A stretch of 64,000 nt of DNA from Paratrimastix pyriformis (taxonomy: Eukaryota; Preaxostyla; Paratrimastigidae): NCBI GenBank assembly GCA_027972325.1, contig JAPMOS010000135.1:42712-106711 (forward strand). Direction: 5' to 3'. The position numbers and the translations under genes are program-made. Shown here piece by piece: positions 21,224 to 31,073 of the stretch. The notes beneath the pieces are model-generated. The model saw only the letters and a program-made list of their open reading frames with translations. It had not been told where the DNA came from and searched no databases. Numbering within the stretch: position 1 is the first letter of the stretch; every line of letters starts with the position of its first letter.

Positions 21224-24200
21224 ATGTCTTTATTACCTTTGGTTATTCATCAAGTTATACTACATCATCTCAACGTGGTCCTCGTGGTCCTCCTGGCCTA
21301 TTACATGTCACAGATGGATTACAGTTGGAAACGTCTACTTCTACACTTTCTCTTACATTCGATCCAAATTCAATTACAAAGTATGTGTCAATGACTCGGA
21401 ACCTGATGCCCTGATATCAATTATCCATTATGCACGTTATGGACCAATACTACGTCAAATACATGTTTCGTTCTTGTCAATATCACATATAATAGTGAGA
21501 CAAAGCAAACTCTAGCCAATTGGAAACGTGTTTCTTCGAGTTCTTATGCCGAATCAGTTGACCCGACTGAAAAATCGGTAGTTATCCGTGATGACAGTTG
21601 TTCTGTGCACTCAAATGAGTTATTCCTTACTGGATATGTCGATAGAGTGAGCGGCAAAACTCTTCCTCTGAAAGTCACACCACATCAGTATGGTGGAAAT
21701 TATACAGGAAAAGTAGAAGCGTCATTAATTACAGGCGATGATATTTCCACCAATTCGGCGATCAATGTTGCAACACTAAAATTAAATAGTTTCGGGACCA
21801 CAACAGGTTATTTGTATCGTGCGACCGACGGAACTATTGGGTTAGCTGCTGCACCAACAGGTGAGGGTGGCACTACACCTTATATTTATTCAACAGATGC
21901 ATATGAAAACTCTGTCGCAGTTCGTGATATGGTTGGGTCACTACATGCATACAATCTTTGGCTTCCTGGTATTGCCGATCCAACAATCTCAAAACTAGTC
22001 AAGATCAATCCTGGAACTGGTGAAATGAAAACTGCCTTAATCAATTATAATGACATCGATTCAACTGTCGACTTCTCTTTCCATAATGTCCGCATCCATT
22101 CTATCTCTGATACAGGAATGCTTGGATGTGATGCAAATGGGAATATTCAACGAGTGGACGATGGTGTATTCTCGCGAATTTATTCAGTCACTGGTCCCCT
22201 AAAATTCCCAAATGCCATCTCCACTGATGGTATCTCCCAATATGGATCTTCAGGTATCATCACCTGTTATAATACAATGAAGTTCCTCAATGGAGTCAGA
22301 ACTACCCTCACAAACTCTCCTTATCTTGCGACAGATACAAATGGTGATCTGATTTCAACATCTTTACCATCAACGATGTCTTTGTCTTCTTTAACACTTC
22401 CGTCATTACTGTCAAAGTCATATCTCGCAACCGATGCATCAGGAAATATAATTGCTGGTTCACCTCCAGCCGTCCAAAACTATTCACCACCAATCGCACT
22501 AGCCGCAGATAGTATTATATTTTCAAATACTGATAATACCGTGTCTACAATAAAATCATCCGGCAGTATTCAGTATGTTTGTGATTCAGATGCAGACGAT
22601 ACAACACCTGTTCATAAATTCACAAATAGGACAAACGATCTAGTATCAATGTATAATACAAAAACCACATTTGCCTATCCAATCGAATGTCCTACAATAT
22701 GTGCCAATGATGCGAATTCGCTCAAAATTTCAATGTTCTCATACGGTAACACGAATTGGGGCATTTATCAATCAAGCTATAAAGATTATATAGGAACAGA
22801 TGGAGCTGCATGCACAAATCCTACAACCAGCACATCGAACGCTCTCCGTATTCGTGTATACAATGACCCAAATACTGGACTAATATTCGAAAACTCAAAC
22901 AATGTCTGCAACTTTGCATCAAATGCCCAGACAGGTGCTTTCTATACTCGTGGCTTACTATCTGCTTCCGGAAATGTGGCAACATCTAAGATCGTTCCAA
23001 TTGCTGCGACAGGTTTGAAAATTGCAATAACACAGAATAGTGACAATTGGGGAATCTATCAAGCTATCTCTGGCACAAACAATGATTTCGCTGGAACTGG
23101 TTCTGCATGTGCCGGGTATGATATGAATAATGGATTTCGTTTTCGTGTATATGATAGTGGTTCGACAGGTCTTATTTTTGAGAACTCAAACAATGTCTGC
23201 AACTTCTCTGCAAATGCCAATACTGGTTCCTTCTGGACTCGTGGATTGCTCACTGCTGGTGGTAACTTAGCAAGCCCGAAGATTAGCTCGCTTGCATCTT
23301 CTGCAAATCTTGGACTCAAAATTGGATTTAATGGAACGGCTGACAATTCTTGGGGTGCTTATCTGTCTGCATCAACTTCTTTCGATGGAACAACTGCATG
23401 TGTCGGATATGACTTCTCTGGCCAGGCACTTCGTCTTAGGTCTTATAATAATGCAAACTGTGGCATACTATTCGAAAACAGCGACAATGTCACTAACTTC
23501 TCTATCAATTCTAATAGCGGAGCAATGTTCGTTCGTGGAAAAGCTTCTTTCCTGAAGGCATACGTCTTCCTCAAAATGTGAATGGCTATCTCGTGAGTGA
23601 CTTAAATGGTTTTGTCACGACAACAAGCAGCATATGGCGATCTGAAATGTTGCTGGTAAAGCAATACAATTGCGTCAATCACTTCAACAGGCAACCTTAT
23701 AAATATTTCAGGTGACAATGACGAAAGCTATTACAACGCAAATAACACAAATTATGGTGTAACCATATCTTCAAGTGGTGTGAATGCAATGAATTTTGGA
23801 AAAACACGGATCACTTCACCATTGATTCTAGCAACAAATAGTGCAACAGGAACAAACATACCAGTATATATCGACAGCAATGGAAAATTAAATTCTGTAT
23901 CTTCTTCAATCAGATATAAGGAAAATATCACCAACATGGAAGACACATCATACATTTATCAATTGCGACCAGTCAATTATGTATATAAAACAGACACTGA
24001 AAAAATGAAACGTTACGGACTAATTGCAGAAGAGGTTGAACTCGTTTCAAAAGATTTGGTCTACTACCGCGATGGACAAATTGAAGGAATTACACAAGAC
24101 AAACTACCATTTATGATGCTCAATGAAATGAAAATAATGAAACAACAAGTCACCGATCTTGTAACTGAAAACACGTCATTGAAAGAACAGTTAGCCAGTC

Positions 24201-24421
24201 TTACAGCTGATATGATATCCATCAAGGCACAAATTGCATCTCTAATACAACCATCAGTCAAATTCTCATCTACAGTGCCAACATCAACAACAAATAATAG
24301 TTTAACATTTTATGAAGGTGTTGTAGACGAGAGCATACATCTCATGGCACGTTGGAAGAAGGATAACGTCTTAAAGGAACTTGATATGAACACAGATAAT
24401 CAAAAACCAGTAAGCGAATAA
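21224..24421 (+). CDS. Second S74-tailed fibre with collagen-like N terminus, frameshifted at both ends
   Basis: A start ATG at 21224 leads, after an early shift, into a Gly-X-Y stretch (RGPRGPPG), then a shaft. The main frame 21605-23581 covers 658 residues and contains three ~75-residue modules of the type NTNWGIYQ...NSNNVCNFSANANTG. After a shift near 23580-23780, the S74 chaperone domain follows (SSIRYKEN, YQLRPVNY, YGLIAEE, then coiled coil with TDLVTENTS) to 24421. It shares modules and tail with the minus-strand fibre at 15130-18124, so the two are paralogues. Shifts lie near 21230, 21415-21600 and 23590-23750. It is transcribed divergently from the ATPase. Confidence 0.85.
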
Positions 24422-25159
24422 ATAACGGTTTTGTCATGAGCTGAATGTATGAGACGATAATTAATAGATGATGATCTAAAGTGATGATAAAAAAGATAAA
24501 GAAAGAGAGTTACTGAAGGATATAGTAAAATGAAATGTCATATCTTTTCCCCCTAATTTTCCCACTCTCCCCCGAAATTTCTCCTGTTGACGACCTTTAT
24601 GTTTATCATTCTTTCGTATTTTTCCATGTGATTTCCATCTTGGTTTATTGAGTTACTCATCGAGTTACTATGAGTTACTTTATGTAGTTACTGAAAATTC
24701 TCATCATACTTGATTTTCATTCTTCTGATGTAAATCATCTATGAAATATCACTAAAAATAGTTACTCAAAAGTCGAAAACGACCAAATTCTTACCAGGAA
24801 ATACCCCTATTTTCCCAAATAATCTTCCCTATTTACACCCTTTGGGTAACTTTCTTGTGTTAAATCTCCTGACGTAAACCCATCATAAAGCTCATTACCT
24901 CTATGACACGAACTTTTGAGTAACTCTTTAATAACTCCTTTAGTAACTCCTTAAATATAACTACTTATATGATCTTATATCAACATAACTTATTAATATC
25001 TATTAAAATACAATCATAAATATTAATAGTTAATAAGTTACTGAAGAGTTACTGAAATAATAGATCATATAGGGTATCCATAATAAGATGTCCCGACTTC
25101 ATCATACCACGGCTGCGCCGTGCATGATGAGCCGGAACATCCCAACCATATTAAGAAGA
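24422..25159. promoter_or_regulatory. Gene-free AT-rich region with clustered AGTTACT motifs
   Basis: No coding frame. Eight AGTTACT and two AGTAACT heptamers lie between 24508 and about 25045, several within 10-20 bases of each other. A small palindrome (CACGGCTGCGCCGTG) at 25109-25123 marks the passage from AT-rich to GC-rich DNA. It could be a replication origin, a regulatory array or the scar of the module junction. Confidence 0.4.
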
Positions 25160-26392
25160 TCATAATAGGGAAAGATAAGAGTAGAGTGGAGGCGCGAGCC
25201 GACATGATACGATATGAACACAAGGCTGTGCAACTAGCGGGGGGAACGCAAAGTTGTGGATCTCGGTAACGTTAGTGATTGCCGCAGACTTGATTGTGAT
25301 GCCGCGGTACGAAAGTGTGTACGGCGATAGCGCGAGTTGCGTTCCCGTGAGCGTGGCTGCGAAGTCGGGTGAAAGCGTCGTCCCTACTGCGTGATCTAGC
25401 GCGGTCATACAGAGAGGGCTCGTATCAACCGTCGTGAGATAGTCGTTCGTCACGTAGCTCCGCGCCGCCGTGTGTAGGAAGGTGAGCAGCACGACGCTGC
25501 CCGTCCATATCGAATCAGAATCATCACCCGTAATCGCGAGAGCCCCATCACCTCCAACTGTGAGATGCGTGGGAGTACCGAGTGTCGTGTCAGTGTTCAG
25601 TACGGCAGGAGTCCACGCGAAACGCTTGCCGGCAACCCATCCTGTACCGCTCTCAACGGAAAGGTGATAAGACGCGTCGAATGCATAACCTGGCGTGTTG
25701 TCGAACGCCTCAAAGCCGGTGCGATCGCGATTGGCTACAACAGTGATGGCGCCATTCGTGCTATAAACGTCTCCCGAAGCAAGCCCGCTGAGTCTCAGAG
25801 TTTGCGCGGTGAGGTTGCCTCCGCGCACCGTAACGCCGTTCAAGTTCAGGTCAGTAAGAGAAGGCGTTGTTGTCTCCACGGTAGCAGTCACGAGCTTTGA
25901 TGCGTTCACCATCCCGTCACGCATCGTCACGCCATCCACGCTCACGCCATGATCGGCCGTACGTTCAGAAACCGTGTCGGCAACAAGCGATCCAGATGCA
26001 TTGATCACAGCTGCATTGATTGTACCGTTTGCCGTCCGCTTCACGACCGTGCTCGATGAGGCGGCTTCGTCGTACGTGATATCCGCAACCCATTTCCCCA
26101 GAGTCGTGTCGTAACGCATCAGCCGCCTATCCGTCGTGTCGTCTGCAGCAATTGAGACGTCGGTGAGTTGCCGCAGCTTGAGATCCATTGTTGGCGCTTG
26201 AGATAGCGCGACGTTCCCATGAAACACAACATCGCCCACAAAGTCCGACGCGCCCGTAACGGAAAGCGATGACACGATAGCCCCAGATGGAAACTTGACC
26301 GGGTTGTTGCTACTGGTTGTGATTTGCGCAGATGATGCTCCAGGACAGAGAACGAGCTGCGCAGCTTGAATACTAGTGCTTGAGTCAGCCAT
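25160..26392 (-). CDS. Fibre-like protein of the GC-rich viral module
   Basis: The frame is intact, 410 residues. The N-terminal ~110 residues align in layout with the base of the AT-rich fibre: VTGASDFVGDVVFHG-type shaft repeats, then LKLRQLTDVS and an (L/R)MRYD segment matching SIGQLSNVDV and LLYD. The remainder is Thr/Ser/Ala/Val-rich and beta-prone. It lacks the S74 chaperone tail. The last ~20 residues run into the low-complexity junction and may be non-native. It is likely a spike or fibre anchored to the capsid. A T-rich box precedes the start (ATTTTTTGTTATCGCTAAATGG). Confidence 0.7.
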   Translation of the reverse strand: MADSSTSIQAAQLVLCPGASSAQITTSSNNPVKFPSGAIVSSLSVTGASDFVGDVVFHGNVALSQAPTMDLKLRQLTDVSIAADDTTDRRLMRYDTTLGKWVADITYDEAASSSTVVKRTANGTINAAVINASGSLVADTVSERTADHGVSVDGVTMRDGMVNASKLVTATVETTTPSLTDLNLNGVTVRGGNLTAQTLRLSGLASGDVYSTNGAITVVANRDRTGFEAFDNTPGYAFDASYHLSVESGTGWVAGKRFAWTPAVLNTDTTLGTPTHLTVGGDGALAITGDDSDSIWTGSVVLLTFLHTAARSYVTNDYLTTVDTSPLCMTALDHAVGTTLSPDFAATLTGTQLALSPYTLSYRGITIKSAAITNVTEIHNFAFPPLVAQPCVHIVSCRLAPPLYSYLSLL

Positions 26393-26435
26393 TTAGCGAT
26401 AACAAAAAATAGGTGGCTTCGCGACACTGTGCCGT

Positions 26436-27695
26436 TTACGCGATCATCAGCAAGCCGAGTACGGTGGCGACTGAAGCGATGAGAGTCGTGTTGGGAGTGT
26501 GTTCTGACGCAGGCGGTTCAACGACAGGTTTGATAACAGGTACGGGAGCGGGGACCGGAGTGGGCTCGTCCGAGATGCGGCGCAACGCTTCGTAATGGTA
26601 CGTGTTTTCGGTTGTGAGTTGCGAGTTAATCAACTGGTCAAACTGCGTCTTGCGCGTCTCGAATGCCTTGACGCTCTCAGTCAGCTGCGCGCTATCGTAC
26701 TCGATGCTCTCATGTAGATGCAACATAATGCGCTCCAGGTCACGCTGCGATGCCTCCGTCTCCGATATGAACTTGATCTCGCGGCCATACTCGGGAAGCG
26801 TCATGCGGTAGCGCTTTTCAACAGAACCCAAATCAGACAGCAGCGAGTAGGTTGCTTTCATCTGACGCAGCTCCGCCGTCCGTTGAGCAATCGTCTTGGC
26901 CTCAGCCTGGAGCGACATGCGATGATCATTCTGCACTTCCGCAATGTGACGTAGCGCTGTGTAATATCGCGCGGTCTCACTGGCTACTGCACGCTCTTGC
27001 GCCGTCATCGTGGCTAGCGTCTGAACTTGGAACATGGAATCGCTGGCGTTGATTAGCTGCATCGTGCCTATACTCACCGACCCGTTTCCGACAATGCTCA
27101 CATCGATCGTTTGCGTGTTGAAGAAGACGTTGCCGAAGCTGATGGGTTCCGGCTTGACGGGAGGCGATTGATGAGCGGCCAGCTCGCTGTAGAAGCGTAC
27201 GATAGCGGCGTTGTTGGGGTACTGATAAAACGTCATGAACCATGCATTGACGTCCACCGTGGTCCAGAAACGTGAGCCAATACGGGAAGGCTGCGTGCCG
27301 TACATCAGGAACTCCAACTCATTGTAGCGGTTGTAACGCTCAAGCGTGCGATCCGCGCCCTTCGGCACTTCGACTGCCTTGTTACGACTGAACGCGTACT
27401 GAAAGCTCTCAATTCCTTCGTTGAGATGGGCCTCGTTGGCCGACCACTGGGCTTGCGCCTCGCGATACTCAGACATAGCCCTGGTGTATTCACGAAACGA
27501 CGTCTCCATCATTGCGAGAACGGCGACAGCCTCTGGATTCGTCATGGAGTCGCGCTTCCCTGTTGCGAGTTGACGGTAAAGGTTGAGTGAGATGCGGTGA
27601 CCAAGCTTCTCTTCAGCGGTCATCCAATCCCACCCATGATCACGTATCTGTTTGCTCCACTCTTCGTTGTAGTCTTCGGCGATAGGCCTGTCCAT
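26436..27695 (-). CDS. 419-aa coiled-coil protein with C-terminal membrane anchor
   Basis: The frame is intact. Residues 1-110 are charged (MDRPIAEDYNEEWSK...). The middle has aromatic-rich segments (SRFWTTVDVNAWFMTFYQYP) and a beta-like FNTQTIDVSIVGNGSVSIG. Residues about 230-370 form heptad-rich coiled coils (AKTIAQRTAELRQMKATY). A proline-rich linker (PTPVPAPVPVIKPV) leads to a hydrophobic tail of about 17 residues. The family is not recognised. It looks like a membrane-associated structural protein. Its promoter ACGTTTTTTATGCTGCCGAA is almost identical to that of the L1R-like gene at 30391, so the two are probably co-regulated. Confidence 0.75.
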   Translation of the reverse strand: MDRPIAEDYNEEWSKQIRDHGWDWMTAEEKLGHRISLNLYRQLATGKRDSMTNPEAVAVLAMMETSFREYTRAMSEYREAQAQWSANEAHLNEGIESFQYAFSRNKAVEVPKGADRTLERYNRYNELEFLMYGTQPSRIGSRFWTTVDVNAWFMTFYQYPNNAAIVRFYSELAAHQSPPVKPEPISFGNVFFNTQTIDVSIVGNGSVSIGTMQLINASDSMFQVQTLATMTAQERAVASETARYYTALRHIAEVQNDHRMSLQAEAKTIAQRTAELRQMKATYSLLSDLGSVEKRYRMTLPEYGREIKFISETEASQRDLERIMLHLHESIEYDSAQLTESVKAFETRKTQFDQLINSQLTTENTYHYEALRRISDEPTPVPAPVPVIKPVVEPPASEHTPNTTLIASVATVLGLLMIA

Positions 27696-27734
27696 TTCGG
27701 CAGCATAAAAAACGTGTACAGCGACGGAGCATGT

Positions 27735-28754
27735 TTAATGGTGCACGAACGGTACTTTGGCAAACGGATCTGACGCGTCGGTAGATGATGACGGCGCGGA
27801 GGGTGCAGTTGAAGATGAAGATGATGTCGCTTGGGAGGAGTTCGTCGAAGGGGCTTTTTTAAGCGGGTCGATGGGTGTTGATTGCATCACTCCTGAGACG
27901 ACGGAGGCCACGGTAACGGCAAGGAGTCGTGTCGCCGGTGTGAGATTCGAAGCGAACTCAGGGTTCTCGCGCATCCAGTCCTTGATAGCTTCGGAAATGG
28001 CCGGCCGATTCGCTTCCAGCTGACCATGCACCGGAGTGGTGTCGCGCTTCATGTATCGACCTCCAGCGATCACCAACCCACTCACGCCCGCAATGTACGT
28101 ATCGGTCATGACGTCCGAGTGCGTGAGGGCGTCAACAAGCTTCTGATCAACCTTACCGCGCAACTGCGAGTGATACGCCTCAAGTTCCACGTCCGTCATG
28201 CCGCGCAAGTCGGCTTCCTGTACCTCTTTGATGCCCAACCGCTTCGCCAAGCCAGCTACGAGATGCTCCTTTTCAGCACGCTCGCGCATCGACGAAATGG
28301 CTTGCGGGTGCTTCGTACCGAGCGAGTCGGGCGTCACGGTTTCCTGTGCGTACTTCTTCGCCTCGATCTTTTCCTCCAGCGGAATCGACGGCAACGGAGG
28401 AGGCGCGTCAAGCGGGGCTGAGCGAGTGGATGCCTTCCGCTTCGTAGGTTCATCGTCGATCTCGTCAGGATGCGTCATCTCAAATGCTGCATCAGCACGG
28501 ACCTGCTCAAAGAATTCATCATCGCCGCCGTCACCACCGTCACCACCCATACTCACGTCATCAACTGATTCTGGCACGTCAGCGGGCGCGGGCTCGGCAG
28601 GTTTCGTCTGTTCCGTCGGAGTTGGATTTGCAGCTTCGCCACCTTCGGAATGCTTCTCGTTCACGTGCCGCTTGAGGCTTTTTGCGGTCTTGTATGTCTT
28701 ATCGCACTTGGCGCAGGCGAACTCCATTTCGGTGCGGCAACAAACACCACACAT
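27735..28754 (-). CDS. 339-aa C2H2 zinc-finger, acidic, membrane-anchored protein
   Basis: The frame is intact. An N-terminal C2H2 finger (CAKCDKTYKTAKSLKRHVNEKH, residues ~13-34) is followed by an acidic Gly/Asp-rich linker (~50-100), a charged helical middle, a GMTDVELEAYHSQL segment (~190), hydrophobic stretches near 215-235 and 280-300, and a Ser-rich tail. It is the counterpart of the frameshifted gene at 18602-19592. A zinc finger with hydrophobic segments is unusual; it could tether nucleic acid to the inner virion membrane. A short T-rich box precedes the start. Confidence 0.75.
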   Translation of the reverse strand: MCGVCCRTEMEFACAKCDKTYKTAKSLKRHVNEKHSEGGEAANPTPTEQTKPAEPAPADVPESVDDVSMGGDGGDGGDDEFFEQVRADAAFEMTHPDEIDDEPTKRKASTRSAPLDAPPPLPSIPLEEKIEAKKYAQETVTPDSLGTKHPQAISSMRERAEKEHLVAGLAKRLGIKEVQEADLRGMTDVELEAYHSQLRGKVDQKLVDALTHSDVMTDTYIAGVSGLVIAGGRYMKRDTTPVHGQLEANRPAISEAIKDWMRENPEFASNLTPATRLLAVTVASVVSGVMQSTPIDPLKKAPSTNSSQATSSSSSTAPSAPSSSTDASDPFAKVPFVHH

Positions 28755-28795
28755 ATCAGCAGCCGGGAAAAGTGCGGTTTATTTGCAAGTCCTAA

Positions 28796-29728
28796 ATGGA
28801 CAGACTAACACCACGGCAAGCCCAGGATGACGCTGAGTTTCGATCTCGGCTCACCTAATTCGATCTCGGCACGTTCACGCGCGAACCGTTCACGTGCATC
28901 ATCTACGGCACGCCACGCAGCGGTAAGAGTTACTTACTGCGCTGGTTGTTAAGCGAGATCTCCCAGCTGTACGACATCGTCTACGTGTTCAGCATCTCAA
29001 GCGACGCCATCGGCTATTACAGCGAGGTGGGAATCGATGAGGCACATGTCCTTCCTGGTTTCGACGATCCCAAATCGCGACGCGTCCTGGAACACATGAT
29101 CAGTCGCGCAAACCAAGTTGTCGCACGGTACAACAAGCAGGGCTTCCGCGTGCCCGCCAGCAAGATCCTTCCACGTACGCTCATCATCTGTGACGATATC
29201 ATATCGCCCGGCGGCGAACAGCGCAACAATGGCGTGCTCAATTCACTCGTGACTAATTACCGGCATCTCAACATGAGTTTGATCATGACCACGCAGTATG
29301 TCAACTCGGTCAGCAAAGTGATGCGTGAAACGGTCGATCATCACATTCTGTTCAAGCACGAATCCAAAACCGCGCTTGATTATTTCGCATGCAGTTGCTT
29401 CGCGTGGGCTCACTGGAAGCCGAGCGTGCAGTACATCATCAGCACATACACGGGAGACCATCGGTGCATCATCGTCAACAAGCGCAGTGAGACGACATCA
29501 TACACAATCTTCAAAGCGCCACCAAAAAATCAGTCCATTCCTCTAGTTCAAACCGAGCTTATTGACGATCGTGGGAGCCATGAACGCGAGTCCGCCAGCC
29601 ATGATACCGGCGATGAAGAGATCAGTGGAATTGGAACCGCGGCCGAGGATGAAGCGATTTGCAGTCCAGACGAGTCCGGCTGTGCCGACGCCTATGACTG
29701 CTGGAGTAGTGATATCGTTGTGAGTTGA
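28796..29728 (+). CDS. A32-like DNA-packaging ATPase, GC-rich module (in-frame stop near N terminus)
   Basis: The best start is ATG 28796, but after 20 codons a TAA (28856-28858) interrupts the frame. The same frame then continues with the ATPase core: Walker A GTPRSGKS at 28907-28930, Walker B TLIICDDI at about 29177-29200, then a sensor-like SLIMTTQY. There is no ATG between the stop and Walker A. The stop lies in an imperfect direct duplication of TTCGATCTCGGC, so it may be a recent ~20-base insertion. The last ~60 residues overlap the convergent small gene at 29543-29734 and look unlike ATPase. The enzyme would package the genome into capsids. Confidence 0.85.
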
Positions 29729-29734
29729 CGACAT
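29543..29734 (-). CDS. 63-aa two-pass membrane protein
   Basis: The start MSSTHND is preceded by AACTTTTTCCGTGCGCTTAAACC, nearly the same box as upstream of the next minus-strand gene. Two hydrophobic segments lie at about residues 12-26 (AVIGVGTAGLVWTAN) and 40-56 (FIAGIMAGGLAFMAP). It converges with and overlaps the ATPase 3' end by about 186 bases. It is likely a small virion membrane protein; the family is not recognised. Confidence 0.65.
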   Translation of the reverse strand: MSSTHNDITTPAVIGVGTAGLVWTANRFILGRGSNSTDLFIAGIMAGGLAFMAPTIVNKLGLN

Positions 29735-29793
29735 GATTGGTTTAAGCGCACGGAAAAAGTTTGCTCCTCGTCAGACGGCAAAAAGCGCCAAGT

Positions 29794-30315
29794 TTACAAC
29801 ACATAGATAGTGAACGATCGCCCCTCATAGTTGGCGCCGAAAATATCGAACAAGCTCGCATCGTGTCCGTTCTGATCACGCACACCAATCCTGTAAACCG
29901 ACGTTGGGCCGTTTCCAAAAGCGCCATCACTGCGCACGACAGCATACGTCTTGCCGTTGTAGATGAACTTAGCGATGAAAGCGCGTGAAGCAAGTTTCGA
30001 GATGAATGCAGCCGCATCGCCGGCCTCTCGATAAAAGTAGAACTGCTGCTTCATGTCGTTATACGCAGTGACTTTGAGATTGAACGGAGTGCCGAGCGAC
30101 ATCGAACCGCCTCCTGGAGTTGCGCCGCCAGAAACCGGCATCGGAATATGCGTGCGAAGATAGCGATCGATGAGAAGATACGACGATCCGGCAGCCACGC
30201 CCGTCCAGAGCGCCACCTGCGAGTTCGGCATCATGTGTTGAACGTATTTCGTGACAAGATACACGCCCACTCCCGTCCCTGTCCCAACAACTGCAGCGTT
30301 TGTGATCTGCGACAT
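29794..30315 (-). CDS. 173-aa membrane protein
   Basis: I place the start at MSQITNAAV (30315) rather than the upstream ATG at 30354, because the promoter-like GAACTTTTTCTGTGGCCGTAAACAG would otherwise lie inside the gene. Hydrophobic segments near residues 5-20 (NAAVVGTGTGVGVYLV) and 30-48 (VALWTGVAAGSSYLLI) suggest two membrane passes, with a beta-rich soluble C-terminal part of ~110 residues. No family was recognised. It sits between the ATPase and the L1R-like gene, divergent from the latter. Confidence 0.7.
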   Translation of the reverse strand: MSQITNAAVVGTGTGVGVYLVTKYVQHMMPNSQVALWTGVAAGSSYLLIDRYLRTHIPMPVSGGATPGGGSMSLGTPFNLKVTAYNDMKQQFYFYREAGDAAAFISKLASRAFIAKFIYNGKTYAVVRSDGAFGNGPTSVYRIGVRDQNGHDASLFDIFGANYEGRSFTIYVL

Positions 30316-30390
30316 CAATCTGTTTACGGCCACAGAAAAAGTTCTCAGCTTCATCCTCAGCTTAATTGAAACGTTTTTATCGCTGCCGAA

Positions 30391-31056
30391 ATGGGCGCAT
30401 CAGTCTCATACCAGCAGGTGCAAAACACCTTGGAGCAAAACATGACCAAGGAGCAGTACACCAATCTGCAGCGCCTTATCAGCGAACAGACGGCACAACT
30501 CAACCAACTCGTCATCTATCACGTCGACTCGGTGCGCATCGATTCCATGCAGTTGAAAAACGATCTCACCATCACCACCTCACTCGATCTTTGCCAACAG
30601 GAAGCGGATCGCCTTCATCTCTCGCAAGACGTCAAGGACCTTCTCGAAGCGGCACAACGGACAAGCGGCATCGGTGCGCTCAGCTCAGGCAACCAGTCAT
30701 TCATCAACCGACTCAAGACTCAGGTAAGCATCAAAGACGTCGACAACATCATCACCTCTGTCCGTCGCGACGTCACACAGAAGAATACGGTGGCCTTCCA
30801 CGACGTGGGAAGCATCGACATCCGCACCATCGCGATCGGCAACAAGGGATACAACGAGGACCTCACTCACGCGCTGGAGGAACGTTTCCGTGACGTAATC
30901 GGCGATCAGGCGACGAAGGGAGACGAGAAAGCGAAACAGGACACGACCGGATTCGATCTGGCGGCCATCCTCAAATCGCTAACCGGGCCACTCATCGCGG
31001 CCGCGGGCCTTGGCGTTGTCGTTCTTGTCGGTTATACGATGGTCAAGAAGCGATAA
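30391..31056 (+). CDS. Putative N-myristoylated virion membrane protein, L1R/F9L-like
   Basis: The frame is intact, 221 residues. It starts MGASVS, a textbook N-myristoylation site. The body is a ~190-residue helical/beta ectodomain-like part (QLVIYHVDSVRIDSMQLKN, later VGSIDIRTIAIGN) and the end is one transmembrane helix (about residues 198-217, PLIAAAGLGVVVLVGYTMV) with a basic tail. Myristate, ~200-residue body and C-terminal anchor is the architecture of the L1R/F9L/E248R-type proteins found across nucleocytoplasmic large DNA viruses, where they act at the virion membrane in entry. Only one Cys (LDLCQQ) is present, so the usual disulfides are missing. The box ACGTTTTTATCGCTGCCGAA precedes the ATG. 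Confidence 0.65.
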   Translation: MGASVSYQQVQNTLEQNMTKEQYTNLQRLISEQTAQLNQLVIYHVDSVRIDSMQLKNDLTITTSLDLCQQEADRLHLSQDVKDLLEAAQRTSGIGALSSGNQSFINRLKTQVSIKDVDNIITSVRRDVTQKNTVAFHDVGSIDIRTIAIGNKGYNEDLTHALEERFRDVIGDQATKGDEKAKQDTTGFDLAAILKSLTGPLIAAAGLGVVVLVGYTMVKKR

Positions 31057-31073
31057 AGTTTTGACGCTTCTAA

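Noticed and set aside
15130-24421. Bacteriophage contamination because of S74 tail-spike domains
   Set aside because: The fibres share inverted repeats, neighbours and promoters with A32-like ATPases and lie next to a eukaryotic-type double-jelly-roll cassette; S74 domains also occur in eukaryotic viruses.
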